Source: Prostheceraeus crozeri
Taxonomy: Eukaryota > Platyhelminthes > Polycladida > Euryleptidae
Direction: 5' to 3'
Assembly (NCBI GenBank): GCA_907163375.1
Contig: CAJQUW010005303.1
Coordinates: 124,001 to 188,000 of the forward strand
DNA: 64,000 nucleotides
The notes under the pieces are model-generated. The model saw only the letters and a program-made list of their open reading frames with translations. It searched no databases and was not told where the DNA came from. The number at the start of each line of letters is the position of its first letter. Position 1 is the stretch's first letter. This document shows, piece after piece, positions 46,425 to 58,500 of this stretch. The position numbers and the translations under genes were made by a program.

Positions 46425-49190
46425 ATCTGGCGGATGTAGGGCACATTGATAGAGATTTGGGTTTGGACCACTTTTTGAGTTTTAGCAAGCTAACCGCACA
46501 TATTCAAGATGAAGGAGTTGAGGAAAATATGCAATTTTACTGGAATTGGAGATGTTGAGAGGGATGGATAGACTGGAAGTTGCGTTGGAGTTTGACGGGA
46601 TGAAGGACAAGGAACCTCAGACGTTGACAAATTGATTAGATGGACCAGGGCATGACACGTGGAAAAATTCAACCGATGTCGAGGAAAGAGACGCGAATGA
46701 GATAACGATAGTATGCGAGAAGCTTTGGTATGCGTAGAGTTGACGTTGGGTCAGAAAGCAAACATTGGAGAATCTAGGCCTATCGACTGTAGGTGTCCAA
46801 ATAAAAAGTGTCAGTTGCTGTGCTGGCGGTGCTGGTGATCTTTCGGAATGCGTTACAGGATTAATGTTGCTGTAGGCGCTTCTTATTTACGTGCCAATCG
46901 TTGTTTTGTTCTTTGGGAATGATCTCTCCTATACACAGTGCTTTATGTGGCAAAACTAATCAGCCCTTCGTGTGTGGATTCATTGATGTACAAATTAGTA
47001 AGGAAGCTGCCCCTGAGGGTGGATATATTAGGGCACAAAGTCGACGTGCAGATACTAATCGCTAGCCGAAAACCATGAGATGGAGCGGTTGTCACCGTCC
47101 TGGTCATCAAAAAAAATTGCAGAGTTGTCTGTCATAAGTGTGGTCAACGTGGACACATGAAGTACAAGCAGCGGAACCGGTGCCATAACTGCTGTTCCTT
47201 TAAACTTCGGACAGGGGCAACACCAAGTTCAGTTGTCCCCATAAACACATCAACTGCTCTACAGCAGCGACCTGCTCAACAGCAATAGTTGTGAAAGGAG
47301 TGTTTAAGGAAATGGTAATTGGGAAGGTGATAATAGATTCTGGTTGCAGTATCACATTGATTTCTTCAAATTTGGTGTTCAATCGGAAATTATCCCCTGA
47401 AATTTTTTGTCTCGAGATTATGAACCGTCAAGACTCAAGGAAGTGTTTTTTAAGAATGTTGCTGTTTGTAGATGTAATGACATTGGACCAATTGTCTGAG
47501 CTGCCGATGGGCATGGAGATGATCGTAGGCTTGGATGCTATTCGCAGTGCCTCCTATGGCAGTCAGGCAGGAGAAGGGTGATTCTGTGAAGGTCCGTCCA
47601 TTGCTAGATTTCCGGTTTTTAAACGACTATAATTCCCAGTCACCATGGTTATTCCACGCCATCTTCTAACGACCACTTAAGAGAACGGAGGAAACTCGGA
47701 CCAAACTGGTTATGGTTGACCTAAAGAAGGCGCATCTTCAAGTGAAAGTTGATCAGTCCTTGTGAGGTATCAGGGTGTCCGTTGGAGAAACAGTATGTTC
47801 GTTTTAACTCGACTGGGATTCGGCTTGAACATTGCACCTAAGGTGATGACACGAATTGTCGAAAAAAATGTTCTCGAGCAAGACGAGGAGGCCAAATCGG
47901 CGGCCACTAGCTATATAGACGATATTTACGCAAATGAAAGCGAGGCTGATGTCGAACGGGTAGTAGCCCAATTGAAAAAGTTTGTTTTAATTACAGATCC
48001 GACTAGGAACGGCTAGGAAATCCAGAAGTTGTGAGAGTACTTGGGCTGAAAGTTGAATTTGAGATGGAAGCGTGATACTCAAAATATTCACACTCTTGCC
48101 CTTTCGGAATTGTTAATTCATCGCAGGATTGACATTCTGCGTGAAATTCGTATCCAGGAAGGATTAAAAGTCGATGTCTAGCTTGTGAGATCCGAAGAGA
48201 ACATATCATATAAACTTAACTTGCGTTCCGAGAAAGTGGTGTTCGTCAACAAAGAAAGATACTATCGATGCTTACGTTGCCAGTCAATTGTCAAGTGTTT
48301 CAATTGGCGATGAAGTAATGAAGCTTTCGTGTTGAAAATGGAAAACATGAAAATCATTTTGGCGTCTATAGAACTCTTTCGTTGGCAAGGTTGAAATGTG
48401 GTAATGCGGTCACCAACGATGATGTTGAATCTGTGCAAGTCTAAATCCACATTATCGGAAAGGATTTCTATCCTCCAATGAAGTATGGAAAAATTGTTCT
48501 CAGACATGACACATGTTGGAAGAAAATTGTACCTTACATTATTGATTTGGGATCTTGGTTCTGTATTTGGCGTCAGTTAAGAACTGGAACAGCCTGTGAA
48601 GTTTCCTCTCTCTTCAATCAAGTAATCGCTGAGTTTGGACCTCCTTCAGTGCTTCTTGCTGATAAGCTAGTAACCGTGCTGATTGCTGGTTTATCGAAGT
48701 GTTGGATTTAAGAATTTGATGACTTCACAACAGCATGACTACACATATGAGTTGAGCAAGAGTTTTCTTGTGCATGCCGACCTTGTGGCAATGGTATAAG
48801 TGAGAGAAACCACAAAACAATTAAGACAATGTTAGCACGCTCCAGAAATACCGCTCCTATCTATTGAACAATGTATATTTTGGTACAACTCAACCAGCAG
48901 TTATGGATGATTGCTATGAACGAGCATGTCATTTTTCGTTCTTTCGTCTTTTGTATGTTCTCTGTTGTTTAATAGATATTCTGTGATCAGTTCGTGACAT
49001 TGATATCTGACTGGCATGTGACTAGAGATATGCGACTTGTACGATTCTGACTGTAGTTTTTCTATGTTTTAAAAGTGCGTCAACTTAGCAATTCAGGCTC
49101 AGTTACTTTCGGTATTGTGAACCTAGCGGACGTGGGACATATTAATAAACATTCGGGTCTGGATCACTTTTGGAGTTCTAACAAATGAAA
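46425..49190 (+). mobile_element. Old broken LTR retrotransposon, Ty3/gypsy-like (fossil)
   Basis: A decayed LTR element with its parts in the usual order: a gag-type zinc knuckle near 47,130-47,180, a retroviral-type aspartic protease near 47,290-47,400, a reverse transcriptase region near 47,590-48,020, and an integrase region near 48,480-48,890. Related blocks at about 46,425-46,490 and 49,115-49,185 are probably what remains of the inner or outer ends of the two LTRs. Full LTRs and a target duplication cannot be placed. It is interrupted by roughly ten or more breaks and is clearly old and inactive. Ty3/gypsy is the best fit; BEL/Pao is less likely. Confidence 0.75.
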
Positions 49191-51364
49191 TATGCCCCCT
49201 CTGATCATTTAGAAACTGAGAAGCTTCACAATGAATTATCCACAGGATATGACGAACAGGTAGATGAATGTAGATATTTTGGAATTTAGCTCAAATAGCT
49301 GAAGAACTCTGAAAATTGCAATTTTCCGACACAAACAGACATAGTTAGCTCGTTACAAGGAACTCCGATTTTGTCTGGCACATGAAGTCGGCGCATTTCA
49401 GAAGATGTGACGGAATATCTGAAGACTATTAGCCTCTGCAGTTTCTAGATCTTGTTGATTGTGATATATGGCCAAGATTGTGGTGTCTTTGAGAATGGCT
49501 TGGTATCCAATTTTGATTTCTGTGTGGTTGTGCATGTGTTGTTTGTAGGCACCATTTTATATCCTGCATGTTGTTGCAGCACTTTTGCTGTTTGCTTCTT
49601 CTGTTGACTTTATTCATGCCTATCACACAACTTTTTCCTGTTACAGTGTATTGTGTTATTAAAATTTTATATGAATTATCTGTGAATAGTTTGATCTGAA
49701 CAAGCTACTTTTCCTGAAGATGGATGATGTTTTCATCCCAAACTGCAGTCACCATTTTGTTAAAATGGTTCTCGAAAATTGTATTTTAGTTTTAAATCAA
49801 AATGTAAAATTGATCTATAGAGAACTTGGGAAAAATGTTTTAAATTATCAAAAATTGATCGCGACTCACTTTTTCGTCACTTTTTTTTACAAATAATGTA
49901 CTACCAAAATTTACCAAATTTAAACTTCATGATTCTGCAGGACGAAATGCGGAAGACACGGCAGTTTTGCGTCGTCATTTGATGGAACGCCAAATTGAAG
50001 TACACCTAACTCAAAAAGGGAGATATTTAAATCTTTAGGAATAATTCTTCTTCAACTACTGAGAGAAGCTTCAAAATTTATGTTCGTGGTGTTGTTAGTT
50101 TTCATGCTCAACATAAATGAGAAAGCAATCGAATCGAAGAAGCTCTGTCAATTGTTTAAGCTCAAGACTCGAGAACATGTGTGGAAAGATATTAAAAAAA
50201 GAAAATCAGAGACTCCTCATACACTCTTTCAGCTGATGAATATATAATTTAGATGATACGCTAATTAACCACTAAAAGAAGCAAACTACTCTCTTGAGAA
50301 GAAGCACAATCATTTATTGAAACAAATCGAAACGGAGAAGCTTCTATTATCAATCGAAGAGTTTAAGGCCGATTTAATGTCATTTGATTTGACTGAAAGC
50401 AGTGATCGAGCCCGTGATGCTCTTATCAAAAGAAGATAGAAAAAGGTGGAAATTTTGTGATTCTGGATGCTGATCCATTTAATCAGAAAATTTATGCAAA
50501 TGCAGGGCCGCCAACTGTCACGATTTTTCGCCAAATAAATCGCCTGTCCCGATTTTTTGCCCTCGAAATTCTCAAAATGTAGCTGTCCCGATTTTCTGGA
50601 TTTTGAAATTTGGATACTGTTTTGTAGTCGAGGTTAGGTGCTGTGGTCAGAATTTCTTATGCACACTGTCGTCACGTGCTTAGGCCTCCTGTCTTCCTTT
50701 GAAATACTGTTTGCACTGATTTAAAATATACATTCGATTTCTTTTTGGGAAAAATGAGTGTAACAACGTTAAGAAACGCTCTATTTGTGCAAACTCATGA
50801 AATCGTCCAACTCGACACCAACTCGCATTTTTTGTTTTTTGCTAGTCACAATACAATCATTTGTCGCTTTGTACAAGAGCATATTTTTCTACTAAATCGA
50901 TTGGTTGGTTGGTTAGAAGGTGACGAAACGGAAATAGTCGTTAATAAGATGTAGATGCTTTTCTTCTGTCATAGAATTTCGGTAGTTCATAACTGATGCG
51001 CGTTTAAGTCTACGAAATATAAGAATTATCGCCAGGTTAGGTTCAACAAAACAGATGAAGAACAAAACACACATCAAAATGCTATAGTTACGTAGGCCTA
51101 TAAAATGGAAGAAAGCGGTATGATTTTTGTTTCCCGATATTCTGTATGGGCAGCCCTGCAAATGTATCGGATACTTCGAAACTTGTCAAAATCAAGGAAG
51201 ATTCAACATCAGGAATCAAAAAAGAAATGAATTCAATAATCAAAAGAAATTCTTCTGCTTCAAAATTGCATGGAATAGAAAGGCATGGAGGTTAATATCG
51301 ACGTGGTTGCATTCATGGACTGCCGTAAATTAATAAAAGTACTACAGATCTTCCATTACGGCCC
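49191..51364. other. No supported gene; possible hAT-like end
   Basis: AT-rich. Near 50,503 a CAGGGCCGCCAACTG start followed by repeated CCGATTTTT/TGTCCCGATT words looks like one end of a hAT-type element, but no partner end was found. The remaining frames have no motif. Confidence 0.35.
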
Positions 51365-51660
51365 ATGTTTTCTTCATGTGGAACTGTAACGCATGAAATT
51401 TCCAAGGCTCCTGTTACTACACTGAAAATCCATTTACCGTCAAACTACATCTGTCGCTCATCTTTTGACTTTGTTACTCAGATGAAGGATATGAATGCAA
51501 ATCTAGAGACAGAGTTGACGTCCAGTGATGTAGAAGGACTAGAAATATCTCTGTTGCTCTTATGTACAACAGCTGCTCCATTCCAGTGGCAGAAAGAAAT
51601 TTGTAAGCAGATTGATGGAGCATCAATGGGCTACGTGGAGAAGAAAGTTGTTCCATAGCT
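51365..51660 (+). pseudogene. Penelope-like reverse-transcriptase fragment
   Basis: The frame of about 97 codons contains FVTQMKDMNANLETELTSSD, ISLLLLCTTAAPFQWQKEI and KQIDGASMG. The order of a short helix, a Leu-rich helix, an aromatic strand and the QxxGxxMG box is that of the Penelope-type reverse transcriptase ahead of its catalytic YxDD. The frame ends shortly after the box. Together with the GIY-YIG piece at 14,935-15,650 it shows that this retroelement class is present in the genome. Confidence 0.6.
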
Positions 51661-51785
51661 TGCACATGATTAGATACTTCTTTCATAGGACTACAAGGTC
51701 GCGGAATAGGCTTCCTTTAGAGGTATTTTCAACATCTGTCAGTGTTGAAGCATTCAAGAGAGCATCAATAAAATTCCACTAAACT
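51661..51785 (+). pseudogene. LINE C-terminal scrap
   Basis: The plus-strand reading FFHRTTRSRNRLPLEVFSTS followed by VSVEAFKRASIKFH and a stop is the classic C-terminal pattern (RxxxxWNxLPxEVxxAxSVxxFK) of CR1/Jockey-like reverse transcriptases. It directly follows the Penelope-like piece, so one inserted beside or into the other. Confidence 0.7.
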
Positions 51786-52369
51786 CTACGGAGAGTTGAC
51801 AATTTGTGAAGGGTCTTCTGTCTTATGCATTCCTATAATGTTCCCTTCATTTTCAACATTGCACTGTATTTCAACATTTTACATCCCTTTATTATACTGA
51901 ACATACTGATATGATGCTTACACGTAGAATCTTGCTTCTGTGCATGAAGTGAAAAGCATGTGTTTAATCGAATCGAACTGAACCGAAGCGAAATTCAAAT
52001 ATCACCTCACCGAACAGAACAGAATTCAAAAATGTCGGAGCCGCATGTGCCAATTAGCCACTCACACAAGACGGATGACAAAATCTAAGTTCCTCGAGAT
52101 TTCAGAATCCTATAGTAATAAAGGCTATAATCCTAATAATGATCCTATAGTTGCCTAAGTCTCGAGTTCGCTGCAAGTTAGATAACCTGAATTATATGAC
52201 AGTCATTCACTAACTGCAAAAATGCGATATGATTATGAAAAGGGTATGCATTGTACCGTCTTCAAATCTAGGAGATAAATAGTTGCTGAAAACTTGATTT
52301 CAATGCTGCATTGTTTACAAATCACTTGATTCTGGTGCTTATTGCAGATTGGCGTCTTTATACTCGGAG
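51786..52369 (+). promoter_or_regulatory. Upstream region of NRDE2
   Basis: Contains the presumed promoter or 5' untranslated region of NRDE2. A TTGCAG at 52,342-52,347, 22 bp before the start codon, would serve as a splice acceptor and hints at an upstream non-coding exon, which I cannot locate. No clear TATA box or initiator is assigned. Confidence 0.3.
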
Positions 52370-52533
52370 ATGTTCCCGTGTGCATCTGGATTAAAAGATG
52401 ATATTTCGAAAACTTCTGGTAAGTATTGTGCAATTGAAAATGAAAAATTATCGGAATGCCTGATGGACACTATATTTTCAGGAAGCGACGCTTGGTTGAA
52501 GAATTCTAGTTACATTCCCTCGTCACCTAAATT
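52370..52533 (+). CDS. NRDE2: NRDE2 coding exon 1
   Basis: Starts at an ATG that aligns with the human N-terminus (MFPCASGL against MALFPAFAGL), which decides the start over the open frame further upstream. It contains DAWLKNSSY, corresponding to the ELDWLSNPSF element. Donor GTAAGC; the exon ends with two bases of a codon. Confidence 0.85.
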
Positions 52534-55500
52534 GTAAGCAATTGTGGTTATCTTTCTGTAATGTGAAATCATTGTTTTTTATATTTCATTGCAGAAATAA
52601 TGACAATGAACAAGCTTCAGCTGAGAAGAGTACGTACTTTCCTTCTGTTTCTGAATGCTGCCAATCCTTTTCATGATTTCTTATTGCTAGCTACATGCAG
52701 TGAATTACATTAATTTTAATCGAATTACATACCAGTAGATCTTTATTGTTGTACACATAGAAAAGTTTGATAGAATAACAAGCAACGACGGATTCCCATG
52801 AGTTTTCATGGATTTTCATGAGTTGTACATCTAATTAGTATTCTCGGAGCAAGCTTCACAATTTCAGGTGTGTTTTCTGACTAAGTGACAGTTAATTGAT
52901 GTAAAGTTTTCATTATCTTATTTCCAGTTGTAAATACCGCTGATCCATCAATTAACAAAGCCAAAACTAAGAAGCATAAGAAAGAAAAGAAGAAAAGCAG
53001 GAAAAAGGAGAAAGAAAGTGATGAATCGAAAAGTCAGAACCGAAGTACTGCACGTAGGTAAGAAATTGATTTTAATTGATGCATTTTAATATCAAGAAAA
53101 TAAAGACGTTAGCAAGCCAAGCTGCTTTATTGAATTTACAAATTTTCTGCTGTAATGAAGATATATGCAAAGTATTGTAAAAAATCCTTTTCTATGTGAG
53201 CTGGCCGCTTATATCGGCGAAATTTTGTGAATTCAATATAGCAGCTTGACTTGTTTACGGGTTTGTTTTCTTGTAAAATATGCTGCTTAAAGAAAATTAG
53301 ATTATACTTAAATACCAACCTGAGCAATTCACAGATCTGGGGAATAATTTATCCGATATCACACTCAGCGATGCAATTTAACCATGTTGCAAAGCAACTT
53401 CGAACGCTATTTTAAAGGCAGCTTGGTTACTATCTAACGAATCCATTATTAACATGCTCCACCAATCAAGATATTGTAGCGTATTTGCTACGTAACTGGA
53501 AACTTGAAAATCTTTCCGGTACAGGCTCAAGCACCTCATCACGATTCTGCTGATTTTATTTTGTTGTCCATTACAGAATGTGTCCCTCAGAAGACGATTC
53601 GGGAAAAGTGTTTATCGAGGAGATCTCTGGCCTTCTTCCAGAGCATGCTTTCCGACTCGATCGCCTTGCAAATGTGAGCATCTTCCGTTTTCATTCAATT
53701 GCTCCTGCTCACATCCCCAAATATCGTCCAGCTGCCAATCTCCTGCGTCTGTCAAACATTTCGTCATCGAATGACAAAAAATCTTTGAAGCGGAAACGCT
53801 ACTTCTCTGAAGGAAAGAAAGGAAAGCGGTTGAAACTGAAGGGAAAGAAACTGAATATGAAGAAGGATGCGGTAGGAGGAGACATCAATTTCATTCCATT
53901 TGGTGAAGAAAAGGAAGAGGATAACTCGGAAGAAGGAGAAACGGAAGCAGAAGGTGATGAAGAAGAACGCGGACGACTCAATGCTCATCTTCGTGAACAT
54001 CCAAGTGATGTGGAGGGCTGGATTCGTCTGTCTCAACTCGGGGTACGTGTCACGCATAAGTGGTATGTAACATTCAAATATTGATCCAAGACTAATTTGT
54101 GTAAATTGACAAATGTTGATATTAATGACATATGATCATCTTCATAAGTGTATTAAGTGTAAGACTCATTAATCAATTAGTGACAAATTGTCTACATGGT
54201 GCCAATTGTATGTTCATGCTATTGTTCATGCAATTATATGTACAGTGCAAATTGACTGACGACATAATTACCACATGGTGCATTTTTATAAAAGCAGATA
54301 AATGTAATTTTATTCTATTGAATATCACTATTTGTTTAACGGCCAAAAGCAACACTTTTTAAACAAAGTAGTAATCATGCTTTTAAAAGCGTGTTTTAAT
54401 GATGGTTTTTAAAAACTTTGTGTTTTTCTAAACTCTGATATGGATCGAAGTAATTGGCGAGTATGAGATATGCTCTGTTAGAACGTTTGGTGTGTGTCTA
54501 CTTTTACAGTTAGTGTCTAGTTTGAAGCATTGAGTCATGTGATCGTACTAGAAAATTAGTTTCGTCTCTTAAATAATATGCATTTTTGTTATTGATAACT
54601 GCAGTCGGCAATGCTATCTTTAATGCTGTTGTTGAGTAACTAATAGCTTGAGTGTCTTAACTTGAGCATTTATCCTTTCTTAAATCTTGTAGTTTTCTTT
54701 AGTTTCTTAAAGTTCTTTAAGTCTCTTATCTCATAGCATTAATCCGCCAGCCAGAGCGAGTTTCTGCAGGGAAAGAGGCCGAAAATGAGACTTTCACAGA
54801 ATGATGTACACCCTATGCCTACTACGAATCTGCGCGTCTGCCGAGTTCTAGTTAGTTCCTTTTCTTGTTTGACATGATCAAAGAAAAAACACAATGGAAC
54901 GCAGATTGCAGTTTTGGCTAAAATGAAATTTTGTATGTCTTCTCTGATTAAACGAAAGGTGCCAAGCCGAGAGTCATAGCTTTTGACATGGAATGTCTTC
55001 AGTTCATTTCCTATCATGTTAATGTAGCCCTGTCTGTGAAGCTAAACACATTCAGATTTGGCAAGCCTTCTGTTGTCGGCAAGCACAATCATTTGAGCAA
55101 TTTAACCTATATGTAACCACATTCTCGTAAAAATTGCCGATGAGAAGCATGATAATATCACATGTACATGAAAGGAAGTGACCTGAAGACATTTCATGTA
55201 AAAAAATTGTGACTATGGGCTTAGTATTTTACTGTCGAGCGAAAACACAGAAAATTTCATTTTAACCAAAAACTATCTTCTGTGCCTCATCGGCCTAACA
55301 TGTGTTTTTCTTTGATCCTGTCTGACAAGAATAGGAACTTACTACACCTTTTCCATGTCTATTTCAGATTTCTCCAATTGAATTTCAGATATCTTCAAAG
55401 TTGAGATTGTTTGAAATAACGGAATATTCATCATTTATATTCAGTATGATGGAATCCGTAAAACCGATCTTCGTTTTCTGCACTATATTTGTGAGATCTT

Positions 55501-58500
55501 TCGACCACTGCACGCGGCCATCGTGAGACAACTGAATGAGATACAGCTTATTGAAAACAGTTAACACAAATAAACATCACTTCAAAGATCAATTCAGCAT
55601 AATAACAAAAATGCGAAATTATAAAAGAATGGCTGAAAAATACTACTAACAAAGGACACAAGTAAGCATAAGATAAGGCACAAAAATTGATGAGATTGTT
55701 GATAGATATCTGAAATTCAATTATAAAATCTGAAATCCATCTGGAAATGTCTGAAATTCATTTGGAAGGATCTGAAATCGATTTGAAAATGTCTGAAATA
55801 GAAATGGAAAAGATGTAGAACTCGGCAGGCGTGCAGATTCGTAGCAGGCATAGAGTGTACATCATTCTGTGAAAGTCTCATTTTCAGCCTCGTTCCCTGC
55901 AGAAATTCGATCTGTCTGCCGTACTATATAATGCGGACTTTGGCTGACTGGTGTCCTTCAGATCTTGGTAGTTTGAGTCGATGGTTATTACTGTGATTGT
56001 CTGGGGATGAAGCCACTGGCAGTAAAAAGCAAATTCTCAGCTGGGAGCACTTGCTTTTCTAACGTGTTGAGCTCAACTGGTAGAGCGATGGTTTAGATTG
56101 CCAAAAGTTGGTAGTTCAAATCCACCAAGACGCGCAGATTTTTCCCGCTTAAAATTAAATGTTGGATTCGCGGCGGATCAGACGGAGGTTGCTCCAGCGC
56201 GACAACTTGGATGCTATCCTCCTTCGACCGCCAGGATTGGCCCTTGAATAGCATAGCGCCCTCAAGATCCGCCTCTTCGCTCCCGTAGTGCCCTTAAGAC
56301 CATCCCATCAGAGAACCTGCTTCCATGCCCCCTCCCGCCGCGAGGGCTTACCCAACACACTTAGGTCACTCCACCTGAGGGCATTGCTCCTTTCTTAAAA
56401 TGGAAGTACTTTTATATTTGTTATATTTTTGAATGCTATATGAAATATTGGAAGAGTATGTAGTGATTTGAGCATGAGCTTTAAATTGATTCTTCAGCTA
56501 ATACAATTGACCAGTCACCGCCAAATCAAAACAGCAAATTCAAAAAAATTTCACAAAGTTATAGTCGAAAGTTATTTTGCAAGTTAAAGATGCAAATGGT
56601 CATACTTTGACGGGCCTTCTGCGTTCAGTGCCTTCCTGCGGTGGATGGTTGATTTTATCATTTTTTGAAAAAATTGTATGTGCGAATGAATGTGTTTGCA
56701 CAAAATTTGTCGAATTTTGTCCATTATTTAGATCTAGAATAAATTGATATTGTTTAGAAAGAACATTGAAATCATAGGAAACTAGAAGAGTTGAATTTGA
56801 AATAACTTGGATTTGTGCAAATTTGATTAAGTTGATGGTTGGTATACATACGTGGTCGTCACATGCTGAAACTGGCTGTGACAGCCGAACTATTGAGCAG
56901 TTTTCAAAAATACACAAAGAATAATACAGATTGCAGCTTTGGCTTTCATATACAGTACTTCTTTCTTTCAGTTGAAACAAGGGAATATATCTAAATAGCC
57001 GCCATTTAATCCAATATCAGGAATCATCAGTTGGCGTAGTTCATAACTCTCAACATCAACACAACTATATTTAATCAAGTCATTTAAATTTGAATTATTC
57101 TAATAGCTCTTCTTACATTGAATTTAAATTTCACACATTTGATGGGGCGCTGACATTTCGAACAATTATTAATTCATTTAATCATGTGTAGCGGTAGCAT
57201 TGTTGCAGATTTGTAGATCTATAGTGGAATTGGAAATTCCTGTTTTAGGATTCTGGAATGTATTCGGAGGATTCTGTTACAACCGCTCAATTCGAACGCA
57301 CCGAAGCAGTATTACAACGTGCAGTCGCTGCCAATCCATCGTCAATTCCTCTCCTCATTCATCAGCTGAAGGCTGTTGAAGGATTTTGGTCCAATGAGAA
57401 TCTTTTACGTCAGTGGAGACAATTGGTTTTCACACATCCCAATCGAATAGATGCTTGGAAAGACTACTTGAGTTATCTTCGTCGGCAAAGCAGTGGTTCT
57501 CAGGCCTGCATCTCTTCTATATGTGCAGCTGCCGCTCAATGCTGTTCCACCGTGAGGGACATTCTTGCTGGACGACTGCGTTCTCATCCTAGTCTTCCAG
57601 ACACTGAGACAGCGCTCATGGGTGAGTTGTTTTCTATATACTTAATCGAAGCAATGAGAGTTCTTCGGAAATCCTATGACTACTCATTTTCACTCGGTAT
57701 TGGGCATTCGGTCTTGCACTTTACTTTACTTATCCCTTATACGACTTGTGGACCAAATACATTGATTGGTAGGTATTGGCAATAGTAACGCGCGGTTACC
57801 GTGCGAATACTGATTTAGGAACGGAAGTCGAATTCCCGCAAGAAATGGAGAGATTTCTAATCATAAGTTCAAGGAGGACCATACCAAGTGATAGACAAAA
57901 ATTGGTGGCAATAGATCCATGCATTATTCCGTTTAATTAAGAATTCATCAATTCAATATGAAGACAAGAAAATCCACAGCGTCTCATTTTGAATCGATGC
58001 CATGGCTCTAACTTAGGCTATGTGAGAGCGTCCATTGATTTCCTGCCAAACCTTGGCGGCATAAATTTGAGTAAATGTGCCAAAGCACCAAGAATGATTT
58101 TTGGAGTCTATGCAAGAAGAACTTTCCGGACTATATGCAGTCTCCAATCTATGAAAGATAATATTATTTAGGTTGCCTAAAATTCGCATTGTGTAAAGTT
58201 AATATCGTGCTATTCCTCAATAACATTCTACAATCTCAAGAGTTCAAGTGCTGTTTTTAGGGCATGCAACTCGTTTGTTATTTAGAGCTCAATTTCGAAG
58301 AAATAGGAACCCCACTTTTCAAGCAGCATGCCGCAGTTAACATTCTTAAAATCCCATCGGTTTTTAGGGGTTTTAAATAGCATTTTATTGTTTTTTAATA
58401 TTTGGATCACATGAATATAGTAAGTGGGATTTTTCCAACCAGGCCTATATATGATAATGTCAATTTCAATTTGGCGTTGATTATGTAAAATTCAGTAATT

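Noticed and set aside
57622-57785. Continuation of the NRDE2 exon 5 frame to 57,785
   Set aside because: The homology to NRDE2 stops at the GTGAGT donor at 57,622 and the following sequence is intron.
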